Shown here piece after piece: positions 1-6,636 of a stretch of DNA of 8,106 nt; position 1 is the stretch's first letter; every line of letters begins with the position of its first letter. The notes under the pieces are model-generated. The model made no database searches. It was given only the letters and a program-made list of their open reading frames with translations, and was not told the origin of the DNA. This DNA is from OMOG01 sp041485845. Lineage in GTDB: Bacteria; Acidobacteriota; Terriglobia; Bryobacterales; Bryobacteraceae. The position numbers and the translations under genes were made by a program. Location: assembly GCA_041485845.1 (NCBI GenBank), contig JBGPKH010000405.1, positions 1 to 8,106 on the forward strand. Reading direction: 5' to 3'.

Positions 1-206
1 GGGCTGGCGTGGGGGAGAAGGCCCATCAGGAGGTTGAAGTGCGAGGGCGAAGTCCAGGAGGCATACGACCAGCGGCGCTCCACCTGACCCAGCTTCCTCA
101 TGTGGCGCGGCCGCGCGCGCTGAAAAGAATCGTAGCGGCAGCTATCGAAGACGATGAGGATATAGTGATTCGGCACGGACCGGCGGGTAGTCCGCCGCGG
201 TGGCAT
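1..206 (-). CDS. Sulfatase-like alkaline-phosphatase-superfamily protein, N-terminal fragment
   Basis: This leftward gene starts at 206 and runs off the left edge, so only 68 codons plus two bases are visible. The start is ATG with AGGAGA (213-218) six bases upstream. After a basic, Pro/Arg-rich start the protein has a hydrophobic strand ILIVFDSCRYDSF (residues 16-28), which matches the first metal-binding strand of the sulfatase/alkaline-phosphatase fold, with Asp21 as the likely ligand. Residues 49-66 read ASWTSPSHFNLLMGLLPH, which aligns without gaps to the nucleophile segment of the neighbouring gene (TPLTAPSHASIFTGLYP). Thr52 therefore stands at the nucleophile position and His56 where true sulfatases have Arg. 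There is no signal peptide, so the fragment looks cytoplasmic. Family membership is well supported; substrate and full length cannot be seen. The gene is transcribed divergently from the TPR-fused sulfatase-fold gene at 291. Confidence 0.8.
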   Translation of the reverse strand, partial: MPPRRTTRRSVPNHYILIVFDSCRYDSFQRARPRHMRKLGQVERRWSYASWTSPSHFNLLMGLLPHAS

Positions 207-212
207 GGCGGT

Positions 213-218
213 TCTCCT
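213..218 (-). promoter_or_regulatory. Ribosome binding site of the leftward sulfatase-like gene
   Basis: On the minus strand the bases read AGGAGA, six bases before the ATG at 206. It decides the start: the downstream in-frame ATG at 101 would remove the first metal-binding strand and has no comparable Shine-Dalgarno sequence. Confidence 0.75.
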
Positions 219-226
219 GAAACAGT

Positions 227-255
227 ATCGTACGCGATGTGTGTTCCGGTAGCAA
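227..255 (-). promoter_or_regulatory. Possible promoter for the leftward sulfatase-like gene
   Basis: On the minus strand, TTGCTA (250-255) and TACGAT (227-232) are separated by 17 bp, each matching the sigma-70 consensus at four of six positions. Transcription would begin near 220 and give a short leader that just contains the ribosome binding site. The match is moderate. No equally good plus-strand promoter was seen in the 84-bp divergent gap; the rightward gene may be read from a site inside the leftward coding region. Confidence 0.3.
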
Positions 256-270
256 GGCGGGATCGCCGCT
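251..270 (+). promoter_or_regulatory. Small hairpin upstream of the sulfatase/TPR gene
   Basis: GGCG (256-259) and CGCC (264-267) pair around a GGAT loop, and outside a two-base bulge AGC (251-253) pairs with GCT (268-270). It lies seven bases before the GAGAGGA ribosome binding site (277-283) of the gene at 291. It could be an RNA leader structure or a protein site, or chance in GC-rich DNA. Confidence 0.25.
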
Positions 271-290
271 CTTCGTGAGAGGATAGCAGC

Positions 291-2288
291 ATGGGGACGC
301 TCGCCGGCCGCATCTGCATCGCCTGGCTGCTGCTTGCAGGCTCGCAGGCTCTCTGCGAACCGCCTTTGCGCCGGATGAATCTGGTGCTCGTCACCATCGA
401 CACGCTGCGCGCGGACCGTCTGGGGTGCTACGGCTATTCCAGGATCGAAACTCCGAACCTCGACGGGATCGCAAAGAAGGGCGTGCTGTTCGAAAATGCA
501 GTCACCGCTACGCCGCTGACGGCGCCATCGCACGCCAGTATCTTCACCGGACTCTATCCTACGGTACACAAGGTGCGGGACACGGGCGGCTTCGTGCTCG
601 AGGCGCCGCACACCACATTGGCGCAGATCCTGCACCAGCAGGGCTGGGATACCGCGGCGTTTGTGGGGTCGTCGGTGCTGAAGAAGCAGTTCGGTTTCAA
701 CCAGGGGTTCGCCGTCTACGACGACGAAATGCCAAAGCCGGATCCACGCCGGATGCCGGGGGAATATGCCGAGCGCCGCGCCGATGCGGTGGTAAACAGG
801 GCCATCCGGTGGCTCGCCTCCCAGCCGGCGAGACCTTTCTTTCTTTGGGTGCATGTGTTCGATCCGCACTCTCCCTACGATCCGCCAGCTCCTTTTCGCG
901 AAAAATACGCGGGACGGCTTTACGACGGAGAGGTGGCCTATGCGGACCAGCAACTGGGGCGCTTGTTCGCGGCTGTAGCGAAGAAGGCGCCACCGGAGAA
1001 TACGCTGATCGCGGTGTTGTCGGACCATGGAGAAAGCCTGGGAGAGCATGGCGAGTATACCCATGGAGTCTTCCTTTATGACTCGACGCTGCGGATCGTC
1101 TTCCTGCTGGCAGGGCCGGGCGTCCCGGCGGGGTTGCGCTTGAAGCAGCAGGCGAGGACCATCGACGTGCTGCCTACGCTGCTCGAGCTGATGGGGGGCA
1201 CGATACCCCGAGGCGTGCAGGGCGCCAGCCTGGCGGCCGGCTTCAAAGGCAAGGTAGATCCGGCGGCATGGTCTTACGTCGAGACCCTGTATCCCAAGAT
1301 CAACATGGGATGGGCCGAGTTGCGTGGGATTCGGACGAATCGCTGGAAATACATCCGCGCGCCAAAACCCGAGCTTTACGACCTGGTCCGGGACCCCGCC
1401 GAAGCCAGCAACGTGATCGCCAGTCACGCCGCCGAGGCGCAGCAACTGGAAATTAGCTTGAAAGCGGTGAGCGAAGGCGTGGAAAAGGTCGAAACCAGGA
1501 TGGTCGATCGGCGCACGCTGGCACAATTGAAATCCCTCGGATATCTGGGCGGATCTTCGTCGCAGGAATATACACTGAGGGGCACAGGCATCGATCCGAA
1601 GGACCGGCTGGACGTGCTGAAATCGCTGTATCTGGCGGTATCGCCCGACGCGAAGATTCCCATTCCCCGGCACATTCCTCTACTGCTCGGGGCGCTGGCG
1701 GAGGATCCGGCCAATCCGGCCGTTTACTACCATCTGGGGGATGCCTATCGAAATGCGGGCCGCCAGGGCGAGGCCATGAAACTCTACCAGGACGGCATCC
1801 GCCATGGGCTGCGCAACGCCTGGCTCTTCTCGCGCCTCGGTTTCTTATACCTGCAGCGGGGCGACAAAGACGAGGCCATCGCCGCTTATGAGAGAGCGGC
1901 GCAACTGAACCCGTCGGATTGCGAAAGCCTGAGCGATCTCGGTATGGCCTACCTGGAAACCGGAAAGCTCGCGGACGCCGAGCGGGTTTTCAAATGGAGC
2001 CTGGCAATCGACGACAAATATCCGCTGGCTTACCACGGGCTGGGACTGGCAGCCATTCAGAAGCAGGACTTCGCCACGGCGCGCGGTTACTTCGAAAGGG
2101 CGGTGCAACTTGACCCGGATCTGCTGGAGGCGCAACTGAACCTCGGGCGCACCTATAAGATCATGGGCGCTACGGCGCAGGCTCGCGCGTGCTTCGAGGC
2201 ATTCCTGGCCAAGGCTTCACCGGCCGAATACGGCCAGATCGTCGCCCAAGTCAAGGAAGAGCTGGCGGCGATGCGATCGGGACATTGA
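291..2288 (+). CDS. Secreted sulfatase-fold hydrolase/transferase with C-terminal TPR repeats
   Basis: 665 residues. The ATG at 291 has GAGAGGA (277-283) seven bases upstream. Residues 1-22 look like a signal peptide (Arg7, then a hydrophobic core, possible cleavage after Ala20), which points to the periplasm or cell surface. Residues about 30-395 form an alkaline-phosphatase/sulfatase-superfamily domain: TIDTLRADRLGCYGY (35-49, Asp37 metal ligand), TPLTAPSHASIFTGLYP (74-90), HVFDPHSPY (188-196), SDHGESLGEHG (244-254, Asp245/His246) and the domain-end motif ELYDLVRDP (361-369). The formylglycine position is Thr77 and the following Arg is His81, so it should act like Thr-nucleophile members (phosphoethanolamine or phosphoglycerol transferases, phosphodiesterases) rather than as a maturase-dependent sulfatase; this is inference. 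A linker with SLGYLGG (415-421) leads to five 34-residue TPR units at about 476-644, a likely protein-binding platform. Substrate unknown. Sulfatase-TPR fusions are familiar in Acidobacteriota. Confidence 0.9.
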   Translation: MGTLAGRICIAWLLLAGSQALCEPPLRRMNLVLVTIDTLRADRLGCYGYSRIETPNLDGIAKKGVLFENAVTATPLTAPSHASIFTGLYPTVHKVRDTGGFVLEAPHTTLAQILHQQGWDTAAFVGSSVLKKQFGFNQGFAVYDDEMPKPDPRRMPGEYAERRADAVVNRAIRWLASQPARPFFLWVHVFDPHSPYDPPAPFREKYAGRLYDGEVAYADQQLGRLFAAVAKKAPPENTLIAVLSDHGESLGEHGEYTHGVFLYDSTLRIVFLLAGPGVPAGLRLKQQARTIDVLPTLLELMGGTIPRGVQGASLAAGFKGKVDPAAWSYVETLYPKINMGWAELRGIRTNRWKYIRAPKPELYDLVRDPAEASNVIASHAAEAQQLEISLKAVSEGVEKVETRMVDRRTLAQLKSLGYLGGSSSQEYTLRGTGIDPKDRLDVLKSLYLAVSPDAKIPIPRHIPLLLGALAEDPANPAVYYHLGDAYRNAGRQGEAMKLYQDGIRHGLRNAWLFSRLGFLYLQRGDKDEAIAAYERAAQLNPSDCESLSDLGMAYLETGKLADAERVFKWSLAIDDKYPLAYHGLGLAAIQKQDFATARGYFERAVQLDPDLLEAQLNLGRTYKIMGATAQARACFEAFLAKASPAEYGQIVAQVKEELAAMRSGH

Positions 2289-2301
2289 GGACATGAGGAC
2301 A
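2286..2301 (+). repeat. Tandem 8-bp repeat across the stop codon of the sulfatase/TPR gene
   Basis: TGAGGACA occurs twice head to tail (2286-2293 and 2294-2301), and the first copy supplies the TGA stop. GGACAT appears three times between 2279 and 2302. This looks like a small slippage duplication just after the gene. Confidence 0.6.
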
Positions 2302-2310
2302 TTCGCTCCC

Positions 2311-2340
2311 TTGACACGATTGCCCGCCTGGGCATAGACT
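2311..2340 (+). promoter_or_regulatory. Sigma-70-like promoter of the outer-membrane receptor gene
   Basis: A perfect -35 element TTGACA (2311-2316) and a -10-like TAGACT (2335-2340, four of six matches) are 18 bp apart. Transcription would start near 2347, giving a leader of about 70 bases before the ATG at 2418. It lies 22 bp after the stop of the sulfatase/TPR gene, so the receptor gene probably has its own promoter. The -35 is strong; the -10 is only moderate. Confidence 0.6.
2321..2334. promoter_or_regulatory. Inverted repeat in the promoter spacer, candidate operator
   Basis: TGCCC (2321-2325) and GGGCA (2330-2334) are perfect inverted arms around GCCT, lying between the -35 and -10 elements and touching the -10. 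A dyad in the spacer is where a repressor or a MerR-type activator would bind. It could instead be the remains of a weak terminator for the upstream gene, but there is no T-tract after it. Confidence 0.35.
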
Positions 2341-2348
2341 CTCCTTAA

Positions 2349-2405
2349 CCTAGCTTAGGCGTACAGACAGGCTCGATCCACCAGGGGGTGGTCACATCGG
2401 TGTGA
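2349..2405 (+). promoter_or_regulatory. Structured leader with three inverted repeats before the receptor gene
   Basis: Three perfect small inverted repeats lie between the predicted transcription start and the ribosome binding site: CCTA-GCT-TAGG (2349-2359), CCACC-AGGG-GGTGG (2378-2391) and TCACA-TCGG-TGTGA (2392-2405). The last two abut with no base between them, and the GGGAGGT ribosome binding site (2407-2413) starts two bases later. The arrangement suits translational control or RNA stability, or one or two protein-binding dyads in DNA. It matches no riboswitch class I recognise. Confidence 0.45.
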
Positions 2406-2417
2406 CGGGAGGTTGCC

Positions 2418-5400
2418 ATGCTTCGACTTAGGAACGCGCAGAGATTTTTCTTCTGTGTTCTGCTTACAGCTTTGGTCGCGCCATCCGCGTGGCCCCAGGC
2501 CAGCACCGCCACGGTGAGCGGGACCGTGCGCGACCAGACGGGCGGGGTGATCCCCACTGCCACTGTCACGCTGACCGGCCAGGACACGAACGCCACTTCG
2601 AAGACCACTACCAATTCGGTGGGCTACTACGTCTTCCCCGGCATTGTGTCGGGACCATACCTGCTGGCGGTCGAAGCACCTGGCATGCAGAAGTTCGAGG
2701 GCAGCCTTATCGTGCAGGTGCAACAGAGCGCCGTGGTGGATGTGACCATGAAATTGGGGCAGACGTCGGTGCAGGTTTCGGTACAGGACGTCACTCAATT
2801 GGCGGCGACGGACAACGGGACCCTGGGTGACACGCTGGAGTTCACTCGTCTCGAACAGTTGCCCCTCAACGGCCGCGCGGTGATGAGCCTGTTGCAGAGC
2901 GTGCCCGGCATGGAGGGCACGCGCGCCTTCGGCATCCGGGATGGCTCCGAGGACGTGGTGATCGACGGAGCCACGATCATGGATCGCTCCGGCTGGAACA
3001 CGGTCAATCCGCGGCAGCCTGGCCTGGATTCGATTCAGGAGTTTACAGTTGTTGACAACGCCGCCCCAGCCAAGTACGCGCGGCCTACCACGATAGTGAT
3101 GAGCACCAGGAGCGGCACCAACCAGTTGCACGGCTCGGTGTTCGAGACAAACCGCAACAATGCCGTCGGGCTGGCAAGGTCGCGAACCGATTACTACACC
3201 AAGCCGCCATTCCTGAACCGCAATGAGTTCGGGGTGAGCGGGGGCGGGCCGGTTTACGTTCCGAAGCTTTATAACGGCAAGAACAAGAGTTTCTGGTTCT
3301 TCTCCTACGAGGCGTTGCGCCAGATCCAGAACACGTCGCAAGGCTTCCCCGTACCAACGCCCGCGATGCGGAACGGCGACATGAGCGGCATCATGGATGC
3401 CAACGGCATTCATTCCACGATGTACGATCCCTATTCGACCGATCCCAACACTTGGGCGCGAACCCCTTTCCCCAACAACCAGATTCCGGCGAACATGCAG
3501 AGTCCCCTATCCAAATATCTGCTCGCCGTCACGCGGTTGCCAACGCTGCCGAATGTGAATCCGATCGTAGCGCCCAACTGGTTTGGCGCGGTGCCGTCGT
3601 TCACGCGGAGTTGGACCACCAGCACGCGGGTGGATCAGCGCCTGGGGCAGAAGGACATCTTCTACGTCCGCTACTCGCAAGGCAACTACTCCACGCGGTC
3701 GCAGTTTTACAGCCAGCCAACGCTGGACTGGGAAAAGGTGCCCTCCGGCACCCAGGGTTACAAGGCCCCCAATAAGAACGCCGCGATTTCGTCGGTCCAC
3801 ACCTTCTCGCCCACCCTGTTCAACGAACTGGTAGTGAGCGGATCATACGGCCCCTGGTTTGTCGGCACCGGCGATCTCACCCATAATTACGACGCCGAAT
3901 TGGGACTTCCCAATCCGTTTGGCGTGGGGGGCTGGCCGGGGATTTACAACGCCGGAATGGACAATGTGGGGAATGGATTCGAATTTGAAACGCAGAATAC
4001 CAACGCCGCCTACGAGTTTTACGGTGTGTTGGATGACAATGCCACGAAGGTCCGCGGGAAGCACGAGTTTCAGTTCGGCTTCCATTACCGGTTTGACCAG
4101 CTCGACATTCTGCCGGCGCAGCAGCAGGTGGCGGGGAACAACAACTTTGCCACCAACGCCACCGCGCTGTATGATCCGAGCTCATCCCGCAACAATCCGC
4201 AGGCTCTTCCTTACACCGGAGACAACTTCGCGAATTTCTATCTGGGGGTCGCGAATTATTCCAACCAGTATGTGCGAGGCATGTTCTACGCGCGCACCAA
4301 GGAATATGCGGCCTACGTCCAGGACAAGTGGAAGGTTTCGCCGCGGTTGACGCTGAATCTCGGCCTCCGGTACGAATTCTGGCCGGCATTCCGCGCCAAG
4401 AACAATGCGGTGGTTAGTTTCGATAAGGCAAACCAGGCGATCGTGTTGGGCACGAGCATCCAGAATTTGGAGACGCTGGGCTACACTACTCCGTCCATCA
4501 TAGCCCGCGAGCAGCAATTGGGCGTGAAATTCGAGACCTACCAGCAGGCCGGCATGCCCGAGACGCTGGAGACCAGCAACAAGCTGGACTTCGCGCCACG
4601 GCTGGGCTTCGCTTATAAGCTGACGCAAGGGTCGAGGCCCATCGTGCTGCGCGGGGGCTACGCGCTATCGTATTTCCACATTCCGACGAATCCGTGGGCG
4701 CAGAGGATGCGGCAGAATGCGCCAATGAACGCACGGTTCATAACCAGTGTGACCCAAGCCGCCTATTCGCCGGACGGTGTCGGCAACATTGGCATGCGCA
4801 CGGCGCCGGCCGTGATCGCGGGTAAGAACAGCACGAACGCGGTTTCGACCGACACCGTGGGCAGCCTGAGCGCGGGGTCGGCTGTGGTCGACTACTTCGC
4901 TCTGGACCAGCCGGATCCGCGGGTTCACAACTGGAACGTAACCCTGGAAAAGGAAATCATACCCAACACGCTATTGCGTTTGAGTTACTTCGGCAACCAC
5001 AGCAATGCGCTGGAACAGGTCAGCCAGTTCAACCTGTCGACGCCGGCCTACATCTGGTACACGACTACGGGTATGGCGCTACCCACGGGGCCCCTGGCGG
5101 CGGTGGCGACGAATGCGTTCAACCAGACAACCTACGGCTTCCTGGAGTATTGGCAGAATACCGGCTGGGGCAATTCCAACGGCCTCACAGTCCAACTGCG
5201 GCGCCTTTTCACCAAGGGCTATGCTTTCCAGTTCTTCTACACGCTGGACAACAACTTCGCGGCGGGGGGGCAGGGTTACGGCGGCACGTCAGTACTTCCC
5301 GCGTTCAATCAGTTTCTGCCGGGCGCCGTGCCGACCGATCCCGCCACCTTCGACAGGCTCTATAATTACCAGCGGGACACCAGCATTCCCAAGAACCGGT

Positions 5401-6116
5401 TCCGGTGGAACTGGGTCGCCGATCTGCCGTTCGGCAAAGACAAGCCCATTCTGGGTAGAGCCCGAGGATTCGTCGACAAGCTAGTGGGTGGCTGGCAAGT
5501 GGCGGGCAGTGGTTCCATCAACAGCACCTACTTCTCATTACCCGGCACTTACTTTCCGACCGGCACGCCGGTCCAGATTTACGGTTACCAGTACCCGATC
5601 CAGAACTGCACCAGCGGCACTTGTTTCCCCGGCTACCTCTATTGGAACGGCTACATTCCATCCAATCTGATCAACAGCCATAACGCGGCCGGGCAGCCCA
5701 ATGGCTACGAGGGCGTTCCGTCCAGTTATCAGCCGGCGGTGACGCCGTTGATCGTTTATGGCCAGACCACGGCCCCGAATGCGCCGGCGGGCACCAACAT
5801 GGTGGGGTTCTATAACACCAACACGGTCTGGGTGCCGCTGAAGGACGGCACGGTGCAGCGCACCACCTGGTCCGGCCTGGCTCCGTTGCGCCAGCAGTAT
5901 TTCCCGGGTATCTGGCAGTGGGGCCTGGATGCCTCGCTGTTCAAAAGTATTGCGATCCGGGAGCGACTCCGCTTCCGCTTGCAGGCGGATTTCTTCAACG
6001 TGCTGAATCATCCGGGCAATCCCAACAGCTTCATCGGGAACACCGGAATTCTCAACGTGCAGTCGTCTGGCGTTTCGCCGCGCACGCTGCAGTTGTCGGG
6101 GCGTTTGACCTGGTAA
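2418..6116 (+). CDS. TonB-receptor-like (Oar-like) outer-membrane protein with carboxypeptidase-regulatory domain
   Basis: 1232 residues, usual for this Acidobacteriota family. The ATG at 2418 follows GGGAGGT (2407-2413) with a short four-base gap. Residues 1 to about 28 are a signal peptide (RFFFCVLLTALVAPSAWPQA). Residues about 30-113 form a carboxypeptidase-regulatory-like beta-sandwich (SGTVRDQTGGVIPTATVTL, then GYYVFPGIVSGPYLLAVEAPG). A plug-like segment follows with the family motif LPLNGR (148-153), DVVIDGA and STRSGTNQLHGSVFE at about 232-246. The remainder is a large beta-barrel rich in aromatic and Asn residues, with KLYNGKNKSFWFFSYEALR near residue 290, RLRFRLQADFFNVLNHP near the end, and a terminal Trp as expected of an outer-membrane barrel. 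No obvious TonB box was seen. The mature protein has only two cysteines, Cys1064 and Cys1069. Such proteins are thought to take up large substrates such as glycans or peptides, or to serve in envelope functions as Oar does; the ligand here is unknown. It is a single gene with its own promoter. Confidence 0.93.
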   Translation: MLRLRNAQRFFFCVLLTALVAPSAWPQASTATVSGTVRDQTGGVIPTATVTLTGQDTNATSKTTTNSVGYYVFPGIVSGPYLLAVEAPGMQKFEGSLIVQVQQSAVVDVTMKLGQTSVQVSVQDVTQLAATDNGTLGDTLEFTRLEQLPLNGRAVMSLLQSVPGMEGTRAFGIRDGSEDVVIDGATIMDRSGWNTVNPRQPGLDSIQEFTVVDNAAPAKYARPTTIVMSTRSGTNQLHGSVFETNRNNAVGLARSRTDYYTKPPFLNRNEFGVSGGGPVYVPKLYNGKNKSFWFFSYEALRQIQNTSQGFPVPTPAMRNGDMSGIMDANGIHSTMYDPYSTDPNTWARTPFPNNQIPANMQSPLSKYLLAVTRLPTLPNVNPIVAPNWFGAVPSFTRSWTTSTRVDQRLGQKDIFYVRYSQGNYSTRSQFYSQPTLDWEKVPSGTQGYKAPNKNAAISSVHTFSPTLFNELVVSGSYGPWFVGTGDLTHNYDAELGLPNPFGVGGWPGIYNAGMDNVGNGFEFETQNTNAAYEFYGVLDDNATKVRGKHEFQFGFHYRFDQLDILPAQQQVAGNNNFATNATALYDPSSSRNNPQALPYTGDNFANFYLGVANYSNQYVRGMFYARTKEYAAYVQDKWKVSPRLTLNLGLRYEFWPAFRAKNNAVVSFDKANQAIVLGTSIQNLETLGYTTPSIIAREQQLGVKFETYQQAGMPETLETSNKLDFAPRLGFAYKLTQGSRPIVLRGGYALSYFHIPTNPWAQRMRQNAPMNARFITSVTQAAYSPDGVGNIGMRTAPAVIAGKNSTNAVSTDTVGSLSAGSAVVDYFALDQPDPRVHNWNVTLEKEIIPNTLLRLSYFGNHSNALEQVSQFNLSTPAYIWYTTTGMALPTGPLAAVATNAFNQTTYGFLEYWQNTGWGNSNGLTVQLRRLFTKGYAFQFFYTLDNNFAAGGQGYGGTSVLPAFNQFLPGAVPTDPATFDRLYNYQRDTSIPKNRFRWNWVADLPFGKDKPILGRARGFVDKLVGGWQVAGSGSINSTYFSLPGTYFPTGTPVQIYGYQYPIQNCTSGTCFPGYLYWNGYIPSNLINSHNAAGQPNGYEGVPSSYQPAVTPLIVYGQTTAPNAPAGTNMVGFYNTNTVWVPLKDGTVQRTTWSGLAPLRQQYFPGIWQWGLDASLFKSIAIRERLRFRLQADFFNVLNHPGNPNSFIGNTGILNVQSSGVSPRTLQLSGRLTW

Positions 6117-6155
6117 CAACGACTTAAGATCGGCCATTGCCTGCCGCCTGCGCCG

Positions 6156-6189
6156 TGGCTCCGCAAGGGGCAGCTCCCTCGTGGAGCCA
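6156..6189 (+). terminator. Nested hairpin after the receptor gene, possible terminator
   Basis: Forty bases after the receptor stop, TGGCTCC (6156-6162) pairs perfectly with GGAGCCA (6183-6189), and within the loop AGGG (6166-6169) pairs with CCCT (6176-6179). This is the best stem in the convergent gap and is well placed to end the receptor transcript. No T-run follows, so it is not a canonical intrinsic terminator; it may act as a 3'-end stabiliser or with Rho. Confidence 0.45.
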
Positions 6190-6636
6190 TGAAAGCTGCC
6201 GGCCACCCCGGGTCCGAGCCCATCATCCTCCTGAATTCCGCCGCGACCACGCGCTTCCTCGCAGCAACTCCCGGACTTGACCGAGTGGAGCGATTCTATC
6301 CCCGCTCGCCTCCGGTCGCAGGTTGCCCAGGAATCGGAAGGGCAAGCATAATACTCGATCTCCCCCGTCGTTGGCCCGGCGATTCGCCGCTTCCTTCCAC
6401 CAGAGGCCCAGGGTGGGTCGCTGCCGGACGAGCTGTTCGCCCCGGCCGTTCACCGCACTCGGCTGTTGCGGTATCAGGCATGCGCCCCGGCGAGCAAATC
6501 GCGTAATTCCGGCCGGGACCAGGCGTCTCGTGCCCTCGGCCTGCGGGTACACTACAACCTGGCCGTCATCTTGCGAGTACCGCCAAGGTGGCGCGACTTG
6601 GATGCCGCGCCGCGAGAGTTGGCAGCCCCGGCGATT
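6190..6636. other. Convergent intergenic region without a supportable gene
   Basis: About 450 bp between the 3' ends of the receptor and the acyltransferase genes. Open frames of 80-114 codons exist on both strands, but they overlap each other, are rich in Arg, Pro and Ser, lack good ribosome binding sites and show no family motif, so they look like chance frames in GC-rich DNA. Two small inverted repeats lie near the acyltransferase end: CGCCA-AGG-TGGCG (6581-6593) and GGCGCG/CGCGCC (6590-6595 and 6606-6611). They share bases, so they are alternatives. Neither has a T-tract, but either could help end the leftward transcript. Remnants of a decayed gene cannot be excluded. Confidence 0.5.

Noticed and set aside
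1..87. Rightward partial frame ending at a TGA at 85-87, as if a gene came in from the left
   Set aside because: It overlaps the well-supported leftward coding sequence and has no recognisable motif.
9..278. Rightward 89-codon open frame at the left edge
   Set aside because: It is the exact antisense of the leftward sulfatase-like gene, which has the family motifs and a proper ribosome binding site.
2392..2405. CRP-like binding site
   Set aside because: The half-sites TGTGA and TCACA are present but in the reverse order (TCACA-N4-TGTGA) and with the wrong spacing, so it is not a CRP site.
2355..3413. Leftward 352-codon open frame
   Set aside because: It is antisense to the receptor gene, His/Arg/Gly-rich, without family motifs or a ribosome binding site; a shadow frame.
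6156..6189. tRNA-like or small RNA gene
   Set aside because: The paired arms do not make a cloverleaf and no anticodon arm or T-loop sequence is visible.
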